From Ahrensia sp. (GTDB lineage: Bacteria > Pseudomonadota > Alphaproteobacteria > Rhizobiales > Rhizobiaceae), in NCBI GenBank assembly GCA_024639025.1, contig JAHEJF010000142.1:1-5910 (forward strand): a stretch of DNA of 5,910 nt, in the 5' to 3' direction. The notes under the pieces were generated by a model that ran no database searches, was not told the DNA's origin, and saw only the letters and a list, made by a program, of their open reading frames with translations. Numbering within the stretch: the stretch's first letter is position 1; every line of letters starts with the position of its first letter. Of this stretch, positions 1 to 5,245 are shown one piece after another. The translations under genes were made by a program, and so were the position numbers.

Positions 1-45
1 GGCAAGGTTCTGGTGTTTGATGTGGAGCTTGTTTCCATTAGCTAA
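1..45 (+). CDS. C-terminal end of an FKBP-type peptidyl-prolyl cis-trans isomerase (partial)
   Basis: Only the last 14 codons and the TAA stop (43-45) are in the window; the 5' part lies beyond the left edge. The frame starting at base 1 reads GKVLVFDVELVSIS. The core LVFDVEL is the last beta strand of FKBP domains (human FKBP12 ends ATLVFDVELLKLE), which lines the active-site sheet. FKBPs catalyse proline cis-trans isomerisation and act as folding helpers. The stop is followed after 47 bases by the metallo-beta-lactamase gene on the same strand, so the two may share a transcript. The call rests on a short C-terminal match, so the family is likely but the full architecture, signal peptide and cellular location cannot be seen. 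Confidence 0.68.
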   Translation, partial: GKVLVFDVELVSIS

Positions 46-56
46 TTCACTAAGAT
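29..56 (+). promoter_or_regulatory. weak candidate promoter ahead of the MBL nuclease gene
   Basis: TTGTTT (29-34) and TAAGAT (51-56) are spaced by 16 bases and resemble a sigma70-type -35/-10 pair, with three and four of six consensus bases respectively. A start near base 63 would leave a leader of about 30 bases before the ATG. The -35 element overlaps the end of the upstream FKBP-like reading frame. The match is weak, and read-through from the upstream gene is an equally good explanation. Confidence 0.2.
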
Positions 57-82
57 CGCGCGACGGAAAAAACAAAAACACC

Positions 83-86
83 GAGG
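83..86 (+). promoter_or_regulatory. ribosome binding site of the MBL nuclease gene
   Basis: GAGG lies six bases upstream of the ATG at 93-95, in an otherwise A-rich leader (65-92) that should be little structured. It fixes the start codon; the protein begins directly at the first MBL strand (ATLSFFGAAGTVTGS), as in homologues. Confidence 0.6.
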
Positions 87-92
87 CAAATA

Positions 93-1688
93 ATGGCAAC
101 GCTCTCCTTTTTTGGCGCGGCGGGTACCGTGACGGGCTCCTGTTCCATGGTCGAAACCGATGGGGTGAAGTTCCTCATTGATTGCGGAATGTTTCAAGGC
201 AACAAGACAATCCGGGCGCTCAATGATGAGGATTTCCCTTTTATTGCCTCGGACGTCGACTTTCTGATCCTCACGCATGCCCATATTGACCATTCAGGTC
301 TGCTGCCCAAGCTAATCAAGTATGGGTTCGATAAGCCCATCTACGCGACCCAGCCAACAACTGATCTCCTGACGTTCATGCTCAAGGATTCAGCCCGAAT
401 TCAGCAGTCGTTCAGCATCAGGCAAAACCGAAAACGGGCTCGCAAAGGTCTTGATCCACTCGATCCGCTCTACACCGAAGAGCATGCCGAGGGTGTTTTT
501 CCACTGCTTCAACATCACGGTTATGACGAATGGTTCGAGCCCTCAAAAGACATCGAGGTTCGCTTTTGGAACGCCGGGCACATTTTGGGTTCGGCCTCAG
601 CAGAGATCAAGTTTCCGGATGAGAACGGCCACACGATGCGGATCCTCTTCTCCGGCGATATCGGCCCTGAAGAGAAAGTGTTCCACCCCGAACCGGGTGG
701 TGAAACCGGGTTTGACTACATCATTGCAGAAAGCACTTATGGTGACCGTGATCGAGACGATTATACGCTCGTCAAACGACGCCAGATGCTCAAGGCAGAA
801 CTGGTGCGTGGTCTTTCAGCAGGCGGCAATGTAGTCATCCCTGCTTTTGCCGTCGAGCGCAGCCAGGAGTTGTTGCACGATATCGGTGTATTGCTTGCCA
901 GTGGCGAGTTGCCTCATGCAACGGTATTCCTGGATTCTCCACTGGCCAAAAACGTGACCGACGTTTTCATCAAACATGCCCATACTCTCGATGATGTCGC
1001 GGTCGAAAATCATACGCTGTTTCGGGACAAGAACTTCAGGCTGGTTGAAAGTGTCGAGGAAAGCAAAGCCATCAACCTGATCAAGGGTGGTGCGATTATC
1101 ATTTCGGCATCTGGCATGGCAGATGCCGGACGCATACAGCACCACATCAAAAACAATATCTACAAACGCAATTGCACGATGCTGTTTGTCGGTTACCAGG
1201 CCCCCGGCACGCTTGGCCATGTTATTACGTCTGGTGCCAAGGCAGTGCGTATTCATGGCAAGGAATATGACGTCAACGCGGAGATCAGGCGCCTGGGCAA
1301 TTATTCAGCCCATGCAGACCAGGGCGAACTGATTGAATGGATCACCGAAAGAGCGCCCATTGCGGGCGGCTTGTTCCTAAATCACGGAGATGATGACGCG
1401 CGGTCGGAACTCAAGAAGTTGCTGGCCAAGAAGGGGATTGAAGAGGACATGATCCATATGCCTCAGTTTGACGAAACCTTTGAACTCACGGCCGGTGATC
1501 CCAAATCCAAAGGTAGAGGTGTCAAATCCCTGGGCGCCGGCCCCGAACGCATTCCCAAAGACGAATTGCTCACCGATTGGAACAACGACTATGCTGCATT
1601 TATTGTTGCCCTGTCCGGGCGCTTGAATGAAGCGAAATCTGATCAGGAAAGGCGCAAATTGCTGGCGAAATTGACTGCTGATCTTTAG
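93..1688 (+). CDS. beta-CASP metallo-beta-lactamase-fold RNA-processing nuclease (CPSF73/TTHA0252 type)
   Basis: This is a predicted cytoplasmic zinc-dependent ribonuclease of 531 residues. Visible MBL motifs are HAHIDH at residues 62-67 (the HxHxDH metal site), His163 in AGHILGSA, and Asp189 in FSGDIG. The beta-CASP motifs follow: A, Glu213 in ESTYGDR; B, His407 in SAHAD; C, His431 in LNHGD. ISASGMADAGR (337-347) and GYQAPGTLG (367-375) are typical of the CPSF73-like RNA-specificity branch rather than ribonuclease J. All catalytic residues are present, so it should be active. The protein exceeds the roughly 430-470 residues usual for compact bacterial members: a charged tail of about 65 residues (from about 466) follows the last core motif. 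GAGG at 83-86 lies six bases before the ATG and supports this start. No signal peptide or membrane segment is seen. The physiological RNA substrate is unknown. Confidence 0.9.
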   Translation: MATLSFFGAAGTVTGSCSMVETDGVKFLIDCGMFQGNKTIRALNDEDFPFIASDVDFLILTHAHIDHSGLLPKLIKYGFDKPIYATQPTTDLLTFMLKDSARIQQSFSIRQNRKRARKGLDPLDPLYTEEHAEGVFPLLQHHGYDEWFEPSKDIEVRFWNAGHILGSASAEIKFPDENGHTMRILFSGDIGPEEKVFHPEPGGETGFDYIIAESTYGDRDRDDYTLVKRRQMLKAELVRGLSAGGNVVIPAFAVERSQELLHDIGVLLASGELPHATVFLDSPLAKNVTDVFIKHAHTLDDVAVENHTLFRDKNFRLVESVEESKAINLIKGGAIIISASGMADAGRIQHHIKNNIYKRNCTMLFVGYQAPGTLGHVITSGAKAVRIHGKEYDVNAEIRRLGNYSAHADQGELIEWITERAPIAGGLFLNHGDDDARSELKKLLAKKGIEEDMIHMPQFDETFELTAGDPKSKGRGVKSLGAGPERIPKDELLTDWNNDYAAFIVALSGRLNEAKSDQERRKLLAKLTADL

Positions 1689-1715
1689 AGCTTTTCAGTC
1701 TTCAACTGAAACGCT
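1689..1715 (+). terminator. stem-loop between the convergent nuclease and rluC genes, possible terminator
   Basis: TTTCAGT (1693-1699) and ACTGAAA (1705-1711) form a perfect 7-bp stem around the loop CTTCA. AGC (1689-1691) and GCT (1713-1715) extend it by 3 bp across one mismatch. The structure begins immediately after the TAG stop of the nuclease gene. Neither strand shows a following run of T, so it is not a canonical intrinsic terminator. It may protect a 3' end or act with Rho. Its symmetry means it would also form in the rluC transcript. Confidence 0.35.
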
Positions 1716-1785
1716 GGCGCGAACTTGAGTATAGAAAATATTGGATAAATCCGGGTACCGCGATTCCATCAAAGGTTGCAAGAGT
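1689..1785. other. 97-base spacer between convergent genes
   Basis: Both flanking genes end here (TAG at 1686-1688 and, on the - strand, TAG at 1786-1788). Apart from the stem-loop at its left end, the spacer holds an A/T-rich stretch (about 1730-1750), a short GGAT-AA-ATCC inverted repeat (1743-1752), a GATTC at 1762-1766 and a GAGTC at 1782-1786. The last two fit the GANTC recognition sequence of the alphaproteobacterial CcrM methylase. I see no reading frame or RNA gene in it. Confidence 0.5.
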
Positions 1786-2772
1786 CTAGGTCTCAGCAGC
1801 GGATGCTTCATCCAGTCCCAGCAGGTTCCAGCTCTGAACCATATGTTGCGGCATCGGTGCCGTCACATTTATCCATCCGCCCGAAGGATGTGGTATTTTG
1901 AGGCTATGGGCATGAAGATGTAGCTTTTTCTGGATGCCACCCGGAAAGTCCCAATTGACATCGTCATCGAAATATTTGGGGTCACCGATGATCGGACAAC
2001 CCATTTGCAGGCAGTGAACCCGCAATTGGTGGGTCCGCCCCGTGTAGGGCTCCAGTTCCAGCCAGCTCAAGCGCTGCCCGGCTTTTTCCACCAGCCGATA
2101 ATTTGAAATGGCCTGCACCGCGCCCTTGACCCCGTGCCTGACCACCGCCATGCGGTCTCCGTCAGGTGTCTGTTCCTTCAGGAGCCAGGATTTAATGGTG
2201 CCTTCTGCCTTGGGCGGTGTGCCTTTCACCAGCGCCCAGTAGGTTTTCTGCGTATCTCGCGCGCGAAACGCCTCGGCGAGCTTCTGGGCAGCACCCCTGC
2301 TCTTGGCGATCATGAGAACCCCGGAAGTATCGCGATCCAAACGATGCACCAGGCGGGGTTTCTCACCTTTTTTGTTGCGCAGCGCTTCCAGCATGCCATC
2401 AACATGACGATGCACATTGGACCCGCCCTGAACGCTCAATCCCGGCGGCTTGTTGATGACCAGTACTTTGGCGTCTTCAAACAAGGTCATCTTGCCCAAT
2501 GCTTCAGCATCGCCAGTATTGCGCATGGAATAGGCAGTCATGGCGCCGCCACGGCCTGCGGCATCAGCTTTCATCGGCGGAACGCGGACATTTTGGCCGG
2601 ATTTGAGCCGTGTTTCGCTCTTGACCCGGCCACCGTCGACCCGCACCTGGCCTGAACGCAGCAGTTTTTGCAGTGCACCGAACCCAAGACCCGGATAATG
2701 GGCCTTGAACCAACGATCAACGCGCATGCCATCTTCATCCGCATCCACTGCAATGAGTTCCACACCGGCCAT
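1786..2772 (-). CDS. rluC: 23S rRNA pseudouridine synthase, RluC type
   Basis: This 328-residue protein is a RluA-family enzyme that converts specific uridines to pseudouridine; E. coli RluC acts on 23S rRNA U955, U2504 and U2580. An N-terminal S4 RNA-binding domain spans about residues 14-66 (RVDRWFKAHYPGLG to NVRVPP). The catalytic domain follows from about 97. The active-site motif LVHRLDRDTSG is at 141-151, with Asp146 of HRLD as the expected nucleophile, and the family motif GRTHQLRVH is at 245-253. LVINKPPGLSVQGGS (104-118) resembles RluC (NKPSGTAVHGGS) rather than RluD (NKPRDLVVHPG). The start is supported by GAGGG six bases upstream, overlapping the crcB stop codon. The gene is last in the - strand cluster and converges on the nuclease gene. 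The family and the RluC subtype are well supported; the exact target uridines are inferred from E. coli. Confidence 0.9.
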   Translation of the reverse strand: MAGVELIAVDADEDGMRVDRWFKAHYPGLGFGALQKLLRSGQVRVDGGRVKSETRLKSGQNVRVPPMKADAAGRGGAMTAYSMRNTGDAEALGKMTLFEDAKVLVINKPPGLSVQGGSNVHRHVDGMLEALRNKKGEKPRLVHRLDRDTSGVLMIAKSRGAAQKLAEAFRARDTQKTYWALVKGTPPKAEGTIKSWLLKEQTPDGDRMAVVRHGVKGAVQAISNYRLVEKAGQRLSWLELEPYTGRTHQLRVHCLQMGCPIIGDPKYFDDDVNWDFPGGIQKKLHLHAHSLKIPHPSGGWINVTAPMPQHMVQSWNLLGLDEASAAET

Positions 2773-2778
2773 TATTTT

Positions 2779-2783
2779 CCCTC
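2779..2783 (-). promoter_or_regulatory. rluC ribosome binding site overlapping the crcB stop codon
   Basis: On the - strand the junction reads TGAGGGAAAATAATG. The GA of the crcB stop codon TGA (2782-2784) is the first part of GAGGG, which stands six bases before the rluC ATG (2770-2772). Ribosomes finishing crcB would sit on the rluC initiation site, so the two genes are probably translationally coupled. Confidence 0.65.
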
Positions 2784-3162
2784 AGGCCATGCCACGGACG
2801 AGCCATAACCCGGCAACTAGCGCCAAAACGGACGCAGTGACACTGGCCAGTACATAAAGCAGGGCCAACCCAATCTCACCGCGCTCATAAAGGACTATTG
2901 TATCGAGGGAGAAGGCCGAAAAAGTGGTGAAACCGCCTAGAAAACCGGTTGCAAGAAAGAGCCGCATTTCATTGCTGGCACCCCCTGTTCGACGTGCAAG
3001 CCAAGCAATCAGCAAACCCATCAGGAATGATCCGAGAATATTGACAATCAAGGTGCCATAAGGAAATCCGGGTCCTAGGGTCCTGATCGATGCAAGCCCC
3101 ACACCATGACGGGCCATCGCACCGAATGCGCCCCCTATTCCGACCATCAGAAAACTAAGCAT
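2782..3162 (-). CDS. crcB: fluoride ion channel CrcB/Fluc
   Basis: This 126-residue inner-membrane protein has the usual length of the Fluc family. Family members form antiparallel dual-topology dimers that let toxic F- leave the cytoplasm. Four hydrophobic segments are visible at about residues 2-22, 36-56, 67-91 and 98-122. Conserved features are GGAFGAMAR (10-18), the pore Asn41 in GTLIVNILGS, and GFLGGFTTFSAFS (73-85), with the phenylalanine-box residues Phe81 and Phe84 and the TTFS turn linked to the central Na+ site. Only one copy is in the window, which suggests a homodimer. The ATG at 3160-3162 is favoured: an in-frame TGA lies three codons upstream (3169-3171), and the N-terminus MLSFLMVGIGG aligns with E. 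coli CrcB (MLQLLLAVFIGG). The Shine-Dalgarno is weak (purine-rich stretch at about 3173-3190). No fluoride riboswitch is recognisable upstream. Confidence 0.93.
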   Translation of the reverse strand: MLSFLMVGIGGAFGAMARHGVGLASIRTLGPGFPYGTLIVNILGSFLMGLLIAWLARRTGGASNEMRLFLATGFLGGFTTFSAFSLDTIVLYERGEIGLALLYVLASVTASVLALVAGLWLVRGMA

Positions 3163-3313
3163 CGCGCATCAACTCGCTCTTGCTCTCGCTTAAATTACAC
3201 GATTCAATCAATAGGTTCCCCGAATCCTCCAGCAAACCAGCAAAAGCCGACTGCGCGAGCTCCTTGACCATTCACTACGCGCAGATGTTTCAAACGGCAA
3301 GCTGCCATTCGAC
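3163..3313. other. 151-base spacer between the flavodoxin and crcB genes
   Basis: This is the largest gap in the - strand cluster and the most likely place for an internal promoter of crcB-rluC. On the - strand TTGCTG (3230-3235) and TATTGA (3208-3213), 16 bases apart, form a weak promoter-like pair that would give a leader of roughly 40 bases. A purine-rich stretch with two copies of AGCGAG, 12 bases apart (3173-3178 and 3185-3190), precedes the crcB start. Two GANTC sites (3201-3205 and 3222-3226) are potential CcrM methylation sites. The conserved core of the fluoride riboswitch is not seen, nor is a terminator after the flavodoxin gene. Confidence 0.4.
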
Positions 3314-3868
3314 CTAAATTTTGTCTTTCAGCAATGGCAGATCATGGCAGAATTGATCGATAAAGCGATCCAATGCGACCCAATCGGTGAATTCATAGTC
3401 CTGAGAGGTGTCTATCGGCCCCGCGGATTTCTTGGCTATCCGCTTCATGATCCAGCGCTTGAAGTAGTCATATTCAAGGTATTTGAGTGCACCGGCAGCG
3501 TGATGCTTCATGACCGGCCACCAACCCGTTGTTTCGCTCAGGTCATGAACGATCTTCTCAATCTCATCGACTTCAGATTTGTCCTTTGAGGCCACCGCAA
3601 GCGAAACGGATACAAAAGCGCCTGGAAATGCCATAAGCGCGGTATGTTCTCGGCTCAATGTACGCACAAGGGAATTGGGAAATGCCCCGGCATGAACGGG
3701 TGCGCACGCAACAACACCGTCCACATCAGTCAGATCCAGTTCGGCTTCATCATCGGTTGTATCCATCACGATGGTCGAATGATGGCGTTCCTTTAGGTGA
3801 TCTTCGATATGGCGCACGATCTTCCGGGTCTGGCCTTCAATCGACGCATATAGGAGTACAAAATGCAT
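3314..3868 (-). CDS. flavodoxin-domain protein, HemG-like (menaquinone-dependent protoporphyrinogen IX dehydrogenase family)
   Basis: This 184-residue protein has almost the same length as E. coli HemG (181). It opens with a flavodoxin strand and FMN phosphate loop, LLYASIEGQTRKI (5-17; HemG has ILFSTRDGQTREI). After the fold centre (VVACAPVHAGAFPNSL, 52-67; AFVSVSLAVAS, 84-94) it carries the extra helical insert of HemG-type long-chain flavodoxins (about 95-122). It ends with a HemG-like block: AAGALKYLEYDYFKRWIMK (124-142) against AGALRYPRYRWYDRFMIK, then a TDW (161-163) also found in HemG. HemG oxidises protoporphyrinogen IX to protoporphyrin IX in haem synthesis at the inner membrane, using FMN and passing electrons to quinone. 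The reaction here is inferred from family resemblance only; a paralogue with another redox role is possible. The ATG at 3866-3868 has a good Shine-Dalgarno (AAAGGAAA at 3874-3881). It lies 57 bases after rarA. Confidence 0.85.
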   Translation of the reverse strand: MHFVLLYASIEGQTRKIVRHIEDHLKERHHSTIVMDTTDDEAELDLTDVDGVVACAPVHAGAFPNSLVRTLSREHTALMAFPGAFVSVSLAVASKDKSEVDEIEKIVHDLSETTGWWPVMKHHAAGALKYLEYDYFKRWIMKRIAKKSAGPIDTSQDYEFTDWVALDRFIDQFCHDLPLLKDKI

Positions 3869-3873
3869 GATCG

Positions 3874-3881
3874 TTTCCTTT
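3874..3881 (-). promoter_or_regulatory. ribosome binding site of the HemG-like flavodoxin gene
   Basis: AAAGGAAA on the - strand, five bases before the ATG, is the clearest Shine-Dalgarno in the - strand cluster outside rluC. The gene therefore has its own initiation signal and does not depend on coupling to rarA. Confidence 0.6.
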
Positions 3882-3882
3882 C

Positions 3883-3905
3883 GTGCCCAGTTAACAGCCG
3901 GGCAC
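3883..3905 (-). other. inverted repeat in the rarA-flavodoxin spacer
   Basis: GTGCCC (3883-3888) and GGGCAC (3900-3905) are perfect 6-bp complements around an 11-base loop that contains the palindrome GTTAAC (3890-3895). On the - strand the hairpin ends one base before the AAAGGAAA ribosome binding site. There is no T run after it, so it is not an intrinsic terminator. It could influence mRNA processing or ribosome access between rarA and the flavodoxin gene, or be a protein-binding dyad. It may also be chance. Confidence 0.3.
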
Positions 3906-3925
3906 CTGCCGCGTTTTGATGCGTA

Positions 3926-5242
3926 TCAATCCTGCTGCTTGCGCTGAAGCCGCAATCGGGCCCAATATTCCAGCCGCTTGGCGATATCCCGCTCAAATCC
4001 ACGCTCCACCGGCTGATAATACGACTGGCGATCCATTTCCTTTGGAAAGTAGTTCTGCCCGGAAAAGGCTTCAGGTTGATCATGGTCATACTGATAGCCC
4101 TCACCGTAACCCTCCTGCCCCATCAATTTGGTTGGAGCATTCAATATGTGCTTGGGAGGCAGAAGCGAGCCATGGGTTTTCGCCGATGACATGGCTGCCT
4201 TGTAGGCTGTATAGACCGCATTCGATTTCGGAGCAGTCGCCAGATAAATGCAGGCCTGTGCCAAGGCCAGTTCACCTTCCGGCGATCCCAGATAGTCATA
4301 AGCGTCCTTTGCGGACAACGCGACTTGCAGGGCATTGGGATCCGCAAGCCCAATATCTTCCGTCGCCATTCGTACCAGTCGTCGGCCCAGATACAGCGGG
4401 TCCTCGCCGCCATCAAGCATGCGTGAGAGATAATACAGGGCAGCATCGGGATCCGACCCGCGAACCGATTTGTGCAAGGCAGAAATCAGATTGTAATGCC
4501 CATCCTGGCTCTTGTCATAGATCGGTGCGCGCCGCTGCAGGACCTGGCGCAATCCATCGGCATCAAGCTGCTCCTCTGGCGATGTGCTGCGATACAACTC
4601 CTCGGCCAAGGTCAAGATTGCACGCCCATCGCCGTCAGCCATGGCAAACAGGGTTGAGCGCGCCTCCGGTTTGATGGGCAATGGCCGATCCATGGCTTCA
4701 GCGGCACGATCAAGCAGCACGTTCAGGCTGTCCTCGGTGTGACGTTTGAGCGTCAAAACCCGGGCACGCGACAACAGCGCAGCATTCAGTTCAAATGACG
4801 GATTTTCTGTAGTCGCGCCGATGAGCGTGATTGTTCCATCTTCCATCACGGGCAGAAAGCTGTCTTGTTGCGCGCGATTGAACCGATGAATCTCATCGAC
4901 AAACAACATTGTCGCGGTGCCATTGGTCGCGCGCAGGCGCGTCGCTTCAAATACCTTTTTCAGATCCGCAACACCGCTGAAGATGGCCGAAAGCTGTTCA
5001 AAATGATGTTTGGTCTTGCCAGCAATCAGCCGCGCCAGCGTTGTCTTGCCGGTGCCCGGCGGGCCCCACAAAATCAAACTTCCAACGCTGCCGCTTTCAA
5101 ATAGGCGCGTTAAAACGCCATCGGGTCCGGTCAGATGCTCTTGGCCAACAATATCCTCGATATTTTGTGGACGCAGCCGGTCAGCAAGCGGCCTGTTGGC
5201 CGCATCGTTGGTATCATCAGTCGTATCGAACAGGCCAGCCAC
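3926..5242 (-). CDS. rarA: replication-associated recombination protein A (RarA/MgsA, AAA+ ATPase)
   Basis: This 438-residue cytoplasmic AAA+ ATPase is of normal family length (E. coli RarA 447). RarA, the bacterial homologue of eukaryotic WRNIP1, is clamp-loader-like, forms tetramers, and acts at stalled replication forks with SSB. The N-terminus has the family signature RPLADRLRPQNIEDIVGQEH (17-36). Walker A GPPGTGKT is at 60-67, Walker B LFVDEIHR at 113-120, sensor 1 IGATTENPS at 141-149, and the LLSRAR segment with the candidate arginine finger at 156-161. The C-terminal helical and oligomerisation region contains the RarA-specific ISALHKSVRGSDPDAALYYL and ATEDIGLADP blocks. The start is GTG (5240-5242), since an in-frame TAG lies just two codons upstream and no other start stands before the signature. 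No Shine-Dalgarno is evident; translation is probably coupled to the protease gene that ends three bases earlier. Confidence 0.95.
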   Translation of the reverse strand: MAGLFDTTDDTNDAANRPLADRLRPQNIEDIVGQEHLTGPDGVLTRLFESGSVGSLILWGPPGTGKTTLARLIAGKTKHHFEQLSAIFSGVADLKKVFEATRLRATNGTATMLFVDEIHRFNRAQQDSFLPVMEDGTITLIGATTENPSFELNAALLSRARVLTLKRHTEDSLNVLLDRAAEAMDRPLPIKPEARSTLFAMADGDGRAILTLAEELYRSTSPEEQLDADGLRQVLQRRAPIYDKSQDGHYNLISALHKSVRGSDPDAALYYLSRMLDGGEDPLYLGRRLVRMATEDIGLADPNALQVALSAKDAYDYLGSPEGELALAQACIYLATAPKSNAVYTAYKAAMSSAKTHGSLLPPKHILNAPTKLMGQEGYGEGYQYDHDQPEAFSGQNYFPKEMDRQSYYQPVERGFERDIAKRLEYWARLRLQRKQQD

Positions 5243-5245
5243 GCT

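Noticed and set aside
816..1256. 146-residue open frame on the - strand opposite the nuclease gene
   Set aside because: It overlaps the core beta-CASP region of a clear gene and shows no recognisable domain.
1739..1752. GGAT-AA-ATCC inverted repeat, followed on the - strand by AATATTTT, as an rluC terminator
   Set aside because: A 4-bp stem with a 2-base loop is too short to be a credible terminator hairpin.
2134..2655. 173-residue open frame on the + strand opposite rluC
   Set aside because: It is antisense to conserved RluC motifs, with no family resemblance and no ribosome binding site; treated as a shadow frame.
3201..3226. Two GANTC sites as a CcrM-controlled promoter of crcB
   Set aside because: About 0.6 GANTC sites are expected by chance in 151 bases, so two are not significant, and no strong promoter accompanies them.
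3916..4674. 252-residue open frame on the + strand opposite rarA
   Set aside because: It lies wholly antisense to the strongly supported rarA, has a Pro/His/Arg-rich low-quality composition and no recognisable domain; it is a shadow of rarA codon usage.
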